A stretch of DNA of 64,000 bases, from positions 1,529,001 to 1,593,000 of the forward strand of contig NZ_CP079195.1 in the NCBI RefSeq assembly GCF_019263805.1, given 5' to 3'. The notes under the pieces were generated by a model, which was not told the origin of the DNA, searched no databases, and was given only the letters and a program-made list of their open reading frames with translations. Below, piece by piece: positions 9,285 through 18,224 of this stretch. How positions within the stretch are numbered: position 1 is the stretch's first letter; the number at the start of each line of letters is the position of its first letter. The stretch comes from Polaribacter sp. NJDZ03. Lineage in GTDB: Bacteria; Bacteroidota; Bacteroidia; Flavobacteriales; Flavobacteriaceae. A program made the translations under genes and the position numbers.

Positions 9285-10610
9285 ATGAAAAAAATTACAC
9301 TCTTATTTTTATTGATGTCAATTTCTATTTCTGCACAAACAGATCTTAAAATTTACGATATCATAAATGCAGTTTCTGCAGACAATATTAAAGCAGACAT
9401 AAAAACCCTAACAGAATTCGGTACAAGAAATACTTTTTCAGATACCATTTCTACAACTAAAGGTATTGGTGCAGCTAGACGCTGGATAAAAGCCGCATTC
9501 GATAAAATATCTAGCAATTGTAACAACTGTATCAACACTTTTTATCAAAAGGATTTTGTAACAAAAAAAGGGAATAGAAGAGTACCTCACGATGCTTGGA
9601 TTGTAAATGTTGTGGCAGTTCAAAAAGGAACAAAATACCCAAACAAATATATTATTATGAGTGGTGATATTGATTCTCGTGCAAGCGATGCAATGGATTT
9701 TACCACAGATGCTCCTGGTGCTAATGACAATGCCTCCGGAATGGCAGGAACCATAGAAGCCGCAAGAGTTTTAAGTAAGTATCAATTTGAAAGCAGTATT
9801 ATTTATGTAGGTCTTTCTGGTGAAGAACAAGGTTTGTTTGGTGGTGCTGGTTTGGCCAACTATGCAAAAGAACAAGATTGGGAAATTATCGGAGTTTTAA
9901 ACAACGATATGATTGGTAATATTAAAGGTGTAGATGGTGTAATTGACAATCGTAGTTTTAGAATTTTCTCGGAACCGGTGCCTGCAAATGAAACGGAAAA
10001 ACAACGCAAAGCAAGACGTTTTTATGGCGGTGAGGTAGATGGGGTTTCTAGACAATTGGCAAGATATATTCATAAAAATGTAAAAACATATATGCCAGAA
10101 ATGAACCCAATGATGATTTATAGATTAGATAGATTTGGACGAGGAGGACACCACAGACCTTTTAACGATTTAGGTTTTGCAGGAATTAGAATTATGGAAG
10201 CGCATGAAAACTACACACAGCAACATCAAGATATTAGAACTGAAAAAGGTATTGCATACGGAGATACTTTTGAGCATGTAAATTTCGAATATGCAAAAAA
10301 ACTAACTGCCGTAAACGCCATTACTATGGCCAATTTAGCTTGGGCACCAGAAGCTCCTAAAAAAGTAGCTATTGGCGGAATTGTAGAAGCAGCTGTAAAA
10401 TTAAAATGGGATAAAGTTGACGGAGCCAAAGGTTATAAAATTTATTGGCGAGATACCACCTCTCCTACTTGGGACCATGCTAGGTATGTAGAAGCTACAG
10501 AATTTACTTTAGACGGAATTGTTATTGACAACTTCTTTTTTGGTGTGGCAGCTGTTGGAGAAAATGGACATGAAAGTGTTGTTGTTTTTCCTAATGAGAT
10601 AATGAGATAG
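9285..10610 (+). CDS. Secreted M28 family zinc peptidase with C-terminal fibronectin type III domain
   Basis: 441 residues with signal peptide MKKITLLFLLMSISISAQ. The M28 domain shows GANDNASG (bridging Asp), LSGEEQGLFG (catalytic Glu pair) and a later Asp in NNDMIGN, with a final His in the HENYTQQH region. The first metal ligand is normally a His in a GHxD motif; here the text is GDIDSR (D128 at the His position), so this ligand is replaced. From about residue 352 a fibronectin type III-like module follows (KLKWDKVDGAKGYKIYWRD). Probably a periplasmic or surface aminopeptidase, if the altered site still binds metal. It is flanked by terminators and is likely monocistronic. Confidence 0.88.
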   Translation: MKKITLLFLLMSISISAQTDLKIYDIINAVSADNIKADIKTLTEFGTRNTFSDTISTTKGIGAARRWIKAAFDKISSNCNNCINTFYQKDFVTKKGNRRVPHDAWIVNVVAVQKGTKYPNKYIIMSGDIDSRASDAMDFTTDAPGANDNASGMAGTIEAARVLSKYQFESSIIYVGLSGEEQGLFGGAGLANYAKEQDWEIIGVLNNDMIGNIKGVDGVIDNRSFRIFSEPVPANETEKQRKARRFYGGEVDGVSRQLARYIHKNVKTYMPEMNPMMIYRLDRFGRGGHHRPFNDLGFAGIRIMEAHENYTQQHQDIRTEKGIAYGDTFEHVNFEYAKKLTAVNAITMANLAWAPEAPKKVAIGGIVEAAVKLKWDKVDGAKGYKIYWRDTTSPTWDHARYVEATEFTLDGIVIDNFFFGVAAVGENGHESVVVFPNEIMR

Positions 10611-10660
10611 TAGTTATATGCTTAAAGTATTAACATTTGGCAATAATAAAAACTGAATCT

Positions 10661-10710
10661 AAGAATCACACCAATTATTAAATAATTTGGTATGATTCTT
10701 GATTTTTTTT
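10661..10710 (+). terminator. Rho-independent terminator after the M28 peptidase
   Basis: A long imperfect stem of AAGAATCA-C-ACCAA against TTGGT-A-TGATTCTT (10661-10700) followed by GATTTTTTTT. Confidence 0.75.
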
Positions 10711-10752
10711 CATTGAAAATCAATAATTTAAACCAATCTCAATAAAAAACTT

Positions 10753-11442
10753 ATGAAAACTAAATTATTCTTTGCTATATCAATAGGTTTTATATCCTTA
10801 AGTTATTCTCAAGCACTTCAAAGTATAGATGAGCTGAATCCAAATATTAAAAAACCAATAAATTATTATTTAGTAAATAAAAAGAATGATACAACACTAA
10901 TAAAAGGTGAAGTATTGCCGATTAAAACAATACAAAGAGGTTTTGTCTATATTACAGAAAAAGGAGATAAAAAAACAATAAACCCTGATAATTTCACATA
11001 TTTATTAATGAAAAATTCAGAAGGAAAAACTTTAACTTTAAAATCCTTACCATTTAAAATAAAAACATTTAGTCGTGCGGTAAAAAAAAATGCTTTTATG
11101 ACTGTTTTAATTGAAAACTCAGAAAATCAACTTAAAGAAGGGAAACTAAATTTATATTTACATGATTATATTTATCTAAAAAACAAAGTTTTATCTTTTG
11201 AAGAAAGTGTAGAGTGGCCATCACATATGGATCTGGAAAAAGATCAATTTATTGAATCCAAAACATTATACTTTCAAGATTTGGATGGATTGCATATAAT
11301 AGATTCTAAATCAGATTTCAAACAATTCCCAAAAATACTAGGAAAGCAACTTTACAAAGAAATGAAAAATTCTGATAAAGATAAAGTACAATTTATTCTT
11401 GATTATTTTACAAAATATAATATGAAGATCATAAAAATATAA
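10753..11442 (+). CDS. Exported hypothetical protein, 229 aa
   Basis: A 20-residue signal peptide (MKTKLFFAISIGFISLSYSQ) points to the periplasm or outer surface. The mature part is charged and lysine-rich, with no motif I recognise; a short segment KNDTTLIKGEVLPIKTIQRGF suggests a small beta domain. It is followed directly by an attC-like intergenic element at 11448-11581, so it may be the first member of a small cassette-like series of exported orphans. AT content is higher than in the housekeeping genes nearby. Function unknown. Confidence 0.72.
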   Translation: MKTKLFFAISIGFISLSYSQALQSIDELNPNIKKPINYYLVNKKNDTTLIKGEVLPIKTIQRGFVYITEKGDKKTINPDNFTYLLMKNSEGKTLTLKSLPFKIKTFSRAVKKNAFMTVLIENSENQLKEGKLNLYLHDYIYLKNKVLSFEESVEWPSHMDLEKDQFIESKTLYFQDLDGLHIIDSKSDFKQFPKILGKQLYKEMKNSDKDKVQFILDYFTKYNMKIIKI

Positions 11443-11447
11443 CTATT

Positions 11448-11581
11448 GCTAACAAAAAATAAATTTTATTACTGATTTTAGCTCACTTGTGAAATTTCCA
11501 TAGAATTTCGTAGTTCGTGTTTTATTTAGTAAATTCAGTACTTAAGCAACTCAGTAAAGTTTATACAACAACGTAGGTAAT
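11448..11581. repeat. attC-like intergenic element A (cassette-type repeat)
   Basis: Starts GCTAACAA six bases after a stop codon and ends TATACAACAACGTAGGTAAT just before the next gene. An internal hairpin (GAAATT/AATTTC, 11491-11509) lies in the middle. The left end and the reverse complement of the right end match only imperfectly. Element B at 12229-12350 has the same plan. From memory, elements starting GCTAACAACACC and ending ACAACGTTGT recur between small genes in flavobacteria and look like integron attC sites. Confidence 0.5.
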
Positions 11582-11595
11582 TAAATAATAATAAT

Positions 11596-12225
11596 TTGAG
11601 AGAAACTATACTTATTCTAACACTAATGATTTCGGTTAATTGTTTAGCTCAGAATTATAAATTTAACTTATTGACTAACTATAAATCAGAAAACGGTTTC
11701 TATAAGCAGAAAATTATTTATTCTAACAAAAACGACAATAGCTATTTCTTATATATATATAAATTTAAAGATAAAAACATTGGAGAAATTGTTGATTTAA
11801 AAAAATCAAAACATCACTTTTTTAAAGTAATTGAAAGTGAGGGATATGAAAAAGAGATTCATCATCAATTTAAATATGAAAATACCTCAAATGTATTTTA
11901 TAGAGATTTACCTAATACAGTCTTTGATTTTAAAGTTATAGCTAAAGACAGCTTATCAAAAACAGTAAAATTAATTAAATACAAGAACAAAAAAAAGAAA
12001 ATAATAACAAGTATTGCTGAATTGAAAATAAAAAATATTCCTTATAACTTATTCTCACTATTCCGGTTTAGCTGTTTACATCCTTATGAAAATTTTACAA
12101 ATTTAAGCTTTGGTGAAAATGGTATTGTGGAAAGTTATAAATTACTTGACACGAAAAATCCAATCTTTATTTACCTAGATTATTATTCTGAGAATATAGA
12201 TTTTGAAGTAAAAGTCAAACAATAA
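11596..12225 (+). CDS. Exported hypothetical protein, 209 aa (TTG start)
   Basis: The TTG at 11596 is chosen because only this start gives a full signal peptide (RETILILTLMISVNCLAQ). An in-frame stop lies six codons upstream, and the next ATG (11626) would cut the hydrophobic core. The mature protein is basic and lysine-rich (KYKNKKKKIITS) with no recognisable domain. It is bounded on both sides by attC-like elements (A before, B after), each within 15 bp, so gene plus element looks like a discrete unit. Possibly captured DNA; no function can be assigned. Confidence 0.65.
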   Translation: MRETILILTLMISVNCLAQNYKFNLLTNYKSENGFYKQKIIYSNKNDNSYFLYIYKFKDKNIGEIVDLKKSKHHFFKVIESEGYEKEIHHQFKYENTSNVFYRDLPNTVFDFKVIAKDSLSKTVKLIKYKNKKKKIITSIAELKIKNIPYNLFSLFRFSCLHPYENFTNLSFGENGIVESYKLLDTKNPIFIYLDYYSENIDFEVKVKQ

Positions 12226-12228
12226 AAT

Positions 12229-12350
12229 ACTAACAACACCATGTATTAAAATTGCTATTTTAGTGTTCTACCTAAAATTTCAATTTTCCTTCGGAAAATA
12301 GCCGTTCATTAAAAACGTAACTTCCAATACAGAAACACATTGTACGTAAG
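12229..12350. repeat. attC-like intergenic element B (cassette-type repeat)
   Basis: Starts CTAACAACACCATGTATTAA four bases after a stop codon and ends ACACATTGTACGTAAG. A perfect hairpin TTTTCC-TTC-GGAAAA (12284-12298) sits inside. The ends share AATACA and TTGT in inverted orientation with bulges, as in attC sites. It has the same layout as element A. Confidence 0.5.
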
Positions 12351-12370
12351 CCGAAAAAACAGGTAAACTA

Positions 12371-12928
12371 ATGAAACTCTCTATCGTATTTACTATATTT
12401 CTGTTCACAAATACAATAATAGGACAAAATTTTCATACCAAATTTGAATATAAAAATTCTATTAATAAGGATATTACAATTCAGAATAGTTATCCAAAAG
12501 GCGGACAAAGATTTACAACAACAAACGGAAAAGAATTTGTTTATGTAACATTTTGGACTTCTATATCTAATAATTCGGCTTCTAATTTGGAATTAGAAAT
12601 AGTTTTTTCTGCCAATTCATTTATAATACCTTCCGCACCTAACATAAACTTCAATTTGTATATACCAAATAACGAGATGACTCTTGAGAAAGAATCATTT
12701 CCGAATTATGGTTTGGATATAATAAATTTTCTTAAAGAAAATATGAATAAACCATCCAAATTGAGAACAATAATTAAACCTAATAGTTCGCATCTTTTTT
12801 ATACGGTTGCTATTTCTAACAAAGGTCTAAATGGAACAGTAAGAGCTCGATTTGAATTACAAAAAGAAGAACTAATTTACAAAATTAATGACCACGAAAT
12901 TAATTGTGGGAAAATTCTAATAAATTAA
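12371..12928 (+). CDS. Exported hypothetical protein, 185 aa
   Basis: Signal peptide MKLSIVFTIFLFTNTIIGQ, then a beta-rich mature domain with alternating hydrophobic residues (FVYVTFWTSISNNSASNLELEIVFSANSF) that could be an immunoglobulin-like or lipid-binding sandwich; no family is recognised. It begins 20 bp after element B and is the last member of this run of small exported orphans. No repeat follows it. Function unknown. Confidence 0.7.
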   Translation: MKLSIVFTIFLFTNTIIGQNFHTKFEYKNSINKDITIQNSYPKGGQRFTTTNGKEFVYVTFWTSISNNSASNLELEIVFSANSFIIPSAPNINFNLYIPNNEMTLEKESFPNYGLDIINFLKENMNKPSKLRTIIKPNSSHLFYTVAISNKGLNGTVRARFELQKEELIYKINDHEINCGKILIN

Positions 12929-13027
12929 TATTTTCTAAAATAATTTCTATTCATTATATTTTAGATTCTATTCCTTCTAAAAGATATAAAAAAAGGAAAT
13001 ACGCTTTTAATAATTAGAAAAAACACT

Positions 13028-13912
13028 CTACAAACCACTAAACTGAACAACTTCATTTTCTGTAATAATAGGATTTGCTCCTTCATTTTGAGCAACTAAG
13101 GCACCAACAGCACAAGCAAAATCAATTGCTTTTTGTGGAGCTGAACCATTAATTAATTGACTTATTAATGAGGCTAAAAAAGAATCTCCAGAACCAACAG
13201 TGTCTACTACTTTAATTTTATAACCACTATTGTAAAACAATGCATTGTTATATAATAAAACAGCACCATGTTCGCCTTTTGTAACGCAAATATGTGCTGT
13301 TTTTGTTTTTTGAGCTATAAAATGTATGTTTTGTTCTAAATTATGAAAAGGAGAACCTAAAAAATCACTTATTTCATACAACTCATCATCATTTAATTTT
13401 ATAAAATCTGCCCTATACATTAAATCTACCAATATTTCTTTTGTGTAAAAAGGTGCTCTTAAATTCACATCAAAAATGGCATATTTAGCAAGCTTTAAAA
13501 GTTGATACAATGTGTTTTTAGAAATAGCATCTCTTGTTATTAAACTTCCAAAAACAAAAGCATCAGCTTGTTTTACCAGTGTTGCAGCTGCTGCTGTAAG
13601 TGGAATTTTATCCCAAGCCCTTGGATGTACAATTTCATAGGTAGCAGCTCCTTTTTCATTTAATGTTACAGCAACTTCTCCTGTTGTATAATCTTCTAAA
13701 ATTACTACACCATCCGTATTTATTTTTAAATCGTTTATGTAATTTAAAATCAACTTTCCTAATTCATCATTACCAATGGCACTCACCATAGCAACATCAT
13801 TCTTAAAAGATTTTAAACGAACTGCAACATTTAAAGGCGCTCCTCCTATTTTTTTATGTGTAGGAAAAACATCCCACAAAACTTCACCAAAACAGACTAT
13901 TTTAGACATCAT
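13028..13912 (-). CDS. PfkB-family carbohydrate kinase, probable fructokinase
   Basis: 294 residues. The start shows the PfkB signature FGEVLWDVFP followed by IGGAPLNVAVRL (sugar-binding GG), and the end shows VVDTVGSGDSFLAS with catalytic base D243. The N-terminal 'GEVLWD' and 'GGAPLNVA' blocks are typical of bacterial fructokinases rather than ribokinases. It lies downstream of a sucrose-phosphate-synthase-like GT4 and a phosphatase/glycosidase fusion on the same strand (92-bp gap). A natural role is rephosphorylating fructose released from the disaccharide, returning fructose 6-phosphate to the synthase. Substrate is inferred from context. Confidence 0.88.
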   Translation of the reverse strand: MMSKIVCFGEVLWDVFPTHKKIGGAPLNVAVRLKSFKNDVAMVSAIGNDELGKLILNYINDLKINTDGVVILEDYTTGEVAVTLNEKGAATYEIVHPRAWDKIPLTAAAATLVKQADAFVFGSLITRDAISKNTLYQLLKLAKYAIFDVNLRAPFYTKEILVDLMYRADFIKLNDDELYEISDFLGSPFHNLEQNIHFIAQKTKTAHICVTKGEHGAVLLYNNALFYNSGYKIKVVDTVGSGDSFLASLISQLINGSAPQKAIDFACAVGALVAQNEGANPIITENEVVQFSGL

Positions 13913-14004
13913 TAACCAAGGATTTAGATCCCGATAAAAACCGGAATGTATTCAACTATAAAAAACTTACTATGTAACATAATACATTTACGTTATTAGC
14001 TTTA

Positions 14005-15279
14005 CTAATAAATATTAGATTCCATAGTGTTTTGATTTATAGAACTATTAAAAATGGTTAACATCCTTTTTGCAATTCCTGTCCAACCAAAATTTCTACG
14101 TGCAAAACGTGCGCCTTCTACAGACATTTCGTTTCTTAATTTAGGGTATAGTAAAGGCATTGCCATCATTGCTCCAAATTCTTTTGGCCTGTGTGGATCT
14201 GCAAATAAAGCTTGGTTTCCAAAATCAATTAAATCACACAAACCACCATGCACGGTAATTACACTTGGCGTTCCACATGCCATTGCTTCAATAGCAACCA
14301 TACCAAAAGGCTCATATCTAGATGGCATTACAAAGATACTTGCAGATCTATATACGTTTGCTAAATCTTCATCTGCAATATAATTTTTCCATTTAATTTT
14401 ATCCATAACACCTAACTCCTTCGCCAATACTTTTAAAGTTTCAATTCCGTCTCTATCTTGTTGAGAATCTCCACCAATAGCAGCAACCAATCTAGCTTCC
14501 GGACATAATTCAAAAACTGTTGGTAACGAACGTATTAATAAATCGTAGCCTTTATTATGCGCCATTCTACCCAACGCCAAGATATCGGTTGGTTTAATAT
14601 CATACTTTAATCTAATTTTATCGTTCTCTTTAGACGGTACCGGAAAAAACCTGTTTTCATCAATTCCTGGAGGAATCATGCTACAATTTCTAGACAATAC
14701 ATCGTATTGTTGTACTAATAAATCTACCTGCGGAAGTGTGGTTGCAATCACAAAATTACACATCTGATACACAAAATATTCCTTTCTAATACGTTCTTTA
14801 AAGCGATAGGTTTTTTCCATCACTTTCTCGTCCATATCACTTCCCATAGAATGTTGTTTCCACCAACCTAAAGAATGTGGCGTATGCACGTGACAAATAC
14901 CTAATTCTTCTGCAATTTTTTGTCCTGCCCAACCTGCATCCCAATAATGAGAATAAACAACGTCATACTTCTTATTTTCTTTTTTAATTGCTGCTAAAGT
15001 ATTAGTTACAAACTTTTTTAAATGATCGTGCATGTCTTCTTTTCTAATGAATTTTTTTCCACCGAAAGGAATTCTCCAAACACTAAAATTATCATCTACA
15101 ATATCATATTCTGGTTGCTCTTCAAACTGTCTTGTTAAAAGATCTACACGTTTACCCAATCTACTAAATCTATCTGCTAATTCTAAAACATATACAACTT
15201 GTCCTCCTGTATCTGGTTTTCCTAATTCTGCATGCGCCCCTACATATCCATGTAAAGAAATCATTAATATTGATTTCAT
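14005..15279 (-). CDS. GT4 glycosyltransferase of the sucrose-phosphate synthase / mannosylfructose-phosphate synthase type
   Basis: 424 residues, two Rossmann domains (GT-B fold). The N-terminus carries ISLHGYVG and ELGKPDTGGQVVYVLELA, the hallmark of sucrose-phosphate synthases and related enzymes that use fructose 6-phosphate as acceptor. The C-terminal nucleotide-sugar site has ALGRMAHNKGYDLLI and the E-x7-E motif in EPFGMVAIEAMACGTPSVIT. The donor (UDP-glucose, ADP-glucose or GDP-mannose) cannot be read from the sequence. It starts 4 bp after the phosphatase/glycosidase gene, so the two are almost certainly one operon; fructokinase follows. Lacks the extra domains of plant synthases. Confidence 0.87.
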   Translation of the reverse strand: MKSILMISLHGYVGAHAELGKPDTGGQVVYVLELADRFSRLGKRVDLLTRQFEEQPEYDIVDDNFSVWRIPFGGKKFIRKEDMHDHLKKFVTNTLAAIKKENKKYDVVYSHYWDAGWAGQKIAEELGICHVHTPHSLGWWKQHSMGSDMDEKVMEKTYRFKERIRKEYFVYQMCNFVIATTLPQVDLLVQQYDVLSRNCSMIPPGIDENRFFPVPSKENDKIRLKYDIKPTDILALGRMAHNKGYDLLIRSLPTVFELCPEARLVAAIGGDSQQDRDGIETLKVLAKELGVMDKIKWKNYIADEDLANVYRSASIFVMPSRYEPFGMVAIEAMACGTPSVITVHGGLCDLIDFGNQALFADPHRPKEFGAMMAMPLLYPKLRNEMSVEGARFARRNFGWTGIAKRMLTIFNSSINQNTMESNIY

Positions 15280-15283
15280 ATTT

Positions 15284-17383
15284 CTATTTTTTAGTTATAG
15301 TTTTAATTATTTTTAAATCGTTACAAGCTGATATATATTGAGCAGCAGACCAAGCTTGGTATGCTTTCCCCATTGGTTTCCCTGTGGTTCCATGTGCCCA
15401 TTCTGTAAACTCCCACTCTTCATTAATTCCTTCTTTATTGATTAAAGCTAGTTTGTGCAATTCTTCTATTGCAATGTCTTTAAACCCTAATTTATTTACA
15501 AACTTTACCCAAAAACCACCCACAAAAGGCCAAATTCCACCATTGTGATAATGGTTGGGTAAATTCAGAAGATTTACGGTGTAATAAGGTTTCCAATCTG
15601 GATCTCCAGGACTTACCACCGGATATACATTTGCAACCGGAAAAGGATCATTTACACCAACACCTAGCATAAATTTAAAAGTTTGATGTGCTTTTTCTGC
15701 ATCTATGGTTCCGTGTAAAAAAGCCAACACATTTCCTAAAACATCACAACGCCAGCTAAAATCGAAAGGTGTAGTTTGTGCTATTAAATAAGAAGTGTCT
15801 CCTAATGTAAATTGCTTTTCTGCAAATGAAACCGATTGAAATAATTTTTGCTGCGTAGAAGGCCAGAAGTTTTGTACAATCTCTTTTTTAATCACCTGAG
15901 ACCATCTAATATATTCCCCAGCATCCTCATGGCTTCCTAACATTTCTAACATACGTCCAAAACACACATTAGATCTATACCAAAGAATTTCATCATATAA
16001 AATATTATAACTTCTTCCAAATAAGTCTGTCCAATCTCCAGCTTCCGGAATTTCTAAAAGTGCATCATTATTACTATCATGGGCTCCTAACCATCGCATG
16101 GTTTCCTTAATATCTCCAATATATTTTCTTAAAAACTGAATATCTTTAGTAACATTTACATATTCATAGAAAGCAATTACTACCCAAATACCACTATCTA
16201 TAGAACAAATTCCTCCAACTCCAGAGTAATCTGGCTCACCATCTTTTAGTCTAACATTTGCAGGTATTTGTCCGTTTCTAGACATGTTTTCTATCAACGT
16301 AACCAATGTTTGTCTTTGACATTGATGAATTTCTTCATCATCTATTAAAGACAACGAACCTATAACAGTAATTGCGCCATCTCTGGCCCAAACACTATGA
16401 TAATTTTCATCGGTACCATTAGGTATATTATCCTTTATAGAACAAGCGGAAAAACCAAGCGGTGTAATATTTTTCTTAAGCGCTTCAATTGCTTTTACAT
16501 ATCCCTCTTTAATTAATGCAACTTTTTCATCTGTATCTTCTTGAGTAATATTTTCTTTTTCTTTTTTGATAAAAAAATCTTCCGAGTGATCGATGTTTGT
16601 ATCTTCAAGCGCTTCTTTTGGTAATATTTTATAGAAAATTAACCCTTCTATAATACCATCTCCTTTTTCTTTTTCTGTATGATAAACTTTTTTATGTTTT
16701 GTATACAAGTACAATTCGTCATGTGCATTTGCAACCACAATACCAGACACATCTTTTAAATCGAACATTGCAGAATCGTTACCACTATCTCCAGCAACTA
16801 AAACCTCATTAGATTTAAATTTTAATCTTCTTAATAGCCAACGTAAAGCATTTCCTTTATTGGCCCATTTTGGTAAAACATCTAAAAATTTATTACCCGA
16901 ATACACAATATTTACATCCATATCTGCATCTGCAAAATCTTGTTCTATACTTTCAATAAGCTCGTTACTGGCATCATGAAAGAAGTAACTTCTTTTATAA
17001 GAATGCTGAAATTTTGTTGGTTGATCACTAATAGGATGTTTTATTTTCTGAATGATATTTTCTACAGACTCTAAATTCCAACCATCATCTAAAACATCAT
17101 TAAACTCTTTTACTATTTCACCTTTTTTATAATTATAAATATGTGTACCTACGCCAGAAATAATATAATCTGGTTCTGGAAGCACCTTTTTATCTATTAA
17201 ATCTAAAACGTCATCTATTAAACGACCTGTATTATACGTTAAAATTACATCACTTTGATGATGATACTTTTCCCATATTTTTTTAAAGTTACTTTTATAG
17301 GTATGAAAATCAATTAAAGTGTTGTCAATATCAAATGATAATAATTTTATTTTATTTTCATTATTTAAGCTGTTTTCAGTCAT
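15284..17383 (-). CDS. Fusion of sucrose-phosphate-phosphatase-like HAD domain with a GH100/amylo-glucosidase-like (alpha/alpha)6 glycosidase
   Basis: 699 residues. Residues 1-250 are a HAD-IIB phosphatase with motif I DIDNT (D18, D20), NTGR (51-54) and GDSGND (198-203), the pattern of sucrose-6-phosphate phosphatase. A charged linker (about 260-300) leads to a glycosidase domain with WARDG (from W332), DSGIWVVIAFYEY, GDWTDLFG, NHYHNGGIWPFVGGFW and a terminal AYQAWSAAQYI. These resemble GH100 neutral invertases and proteins annotated as amylo-alpha-1,6-glucosidase. One chain thus seems to carry both the step that completes a disaccharide and a step that can split it. No signal peptide, so cytosolic. 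First gene of the sugar operon. Domain identities are by eye. Confidence 0.82.
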   Translation of the reverse strand: MTENSLNNENKIKLLSFDIDNTLIDFHTYKSNFKKIWEKYHHQSDVILTYNTGRLIDDVLDLIDKKVLPEPDYIISGVGTHIYNYKKGEIVKEFNDVLDDGWNLESVENIIQKIKHPISDQPTKFQHSYKRSYFFHDASNELIESIEQDFADADMDVNIVYSGNKFLDVLPKWANKGNALRWLLRRLKFKSNEVLVAGDSGNDSAMFDLKDVSGIVVANAHDELYLYTKHKKVYHTEKEKGDGIIEGLIFYKILPKEALEDTNIDHSEDFFIKKEKENITQEDTDEKVALIKEGYVKAIEALKKNITPLGFSACSIKDNIPNGTDENYHSVWARDGAITVIGSLSLIDDEEIHQCQRQTLVTLIENMSRNGQIPANVRLKDGEPDYSGVGGICSIDSGIWVVIAFYEYVNVTKDIQFLRKYIGDIKETMRWLGAHDSNNDALLEIPEAGDWTDLFGRSYNILYDEILWYRSNVCFGRMLEMLGSHEDAGEYIRWSQVIKKEIVQNFWPSTQQKLFQSVSFAEKQFTLGDTSYLIAQTTPFDFSWRCDVLGNVLAFLHGTIDAEKAHQTFKFMLGVGVNDPFPVANVYPVVSPGDPDWKPYYTVNLLNLPNHYHNGGIWPFVGGFWVKFVNKLGFKDIAIEELHKLALINKEGINEEWEFTEWAHGTTGKPMGKAYQAWSAAQYISACNDLKIIKTITKK

Positions 17384-17648
17384 TTCATTGTGTTTTTATG
17401 ATAGAATCATTAATAACACTGAATTTAATTAAAAAATATAGCGTAACCAAAACTTGAGCTATCTATCGTTATTTGTACCTCCATTTTTATGATTGTGATA
17501 ATTATGGCTATCAAAAAATAGTAAATAGAGAATGATAAAAATTATTTTCTTATTTAACCTCTCTTTATAAACAACTCTTTTTAATTATAAATTTTAATTA
17601 CTTATAATTGAATAAAAAACTGGCAAGTTGCTCTTAGTATTCTAAATT

Positions 17649-18224
17649 ATGAATGAAGTTGAAGAATTTTACTTTAAAAATGATGCTGAATGGCGCCTTT
17701 GGTTGTCTAAAAATTATAATTTATCAGAAGGAATTTATCTAATTTTTTATAAAGTAGAAAATAAAGAAGCATCTATGCGTTGGGAAGAAGCCGTTAAGAT
17801 TGCTTTATGTTTTGGCTGGATAGATGCAACTGTAAAAAGTTTAGGAGCAGGAAAACGCAGGCAATATTTCTGCCCAAGAAAACAAAAAAGTGTTTGGAGT
17901 GCTGTGAATAAAAATTATATTCAAAATTTAATTGCTGATAATTTAATGCATCAAAGTGGATTAGACATTATAGAAATTGCAAAACAAAATGGTTGTTGGA
18001 CCACCTTAGATGCTGTCGAAAAAGGAATTATTCCTGATGATTTACAAATTGCCTTTGCTAAAAACGAAACGGCTTTTAACAATTACAATAATTTTGCACC
18101 TAGTTATAAAAAGAGTTATTTGTATTGGATACATCAAGCAAAGAGAGAAACAACCCGACAAAAAAGAATTACTGAGATTATTCAATTATGTAAGGCAAAT
18201 AAAAAATCTAGAGGAAATAGGTAA
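17649..18224 (+). CDS. YdeI/OmpD-associated family protein
   Basis: 191 residues of the YdeI-like family, recognised by WRLWLSKNY near the N-terminus, RWEEAVKIALCFGWIDATVKSL and a YFCPRKQKSVWS block. Family members are linked to bacteriocin and cationic peptide resistance in other bacteria, but their biochemistry is unclear. It is cytosolic, with a conserved basic C-terminus (KRITEIIQLCKANKK). The 3' end of this gene has been copied twice into the repeat region just downstream (18627-18691, and more weakly 18895-18959). Confidence 0.85.
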   Translation: MNEVEEFYFKNDAEWRLWLSKNYNLSEGIYLIFYKVENKEASMRWEEAVKIALCFGWIDATVKSLGAGKRRQYFCPRKQKSVWSAVNKNYIQNLIADNLMHQSGLDIIEIAKQNGCWTTLDAVEKGIIPDDLQIAFAKNETAFNNYNNFAPSYKKSYLYWIHQAKRETTRQKRITEIIQLCKANKKSRGNR

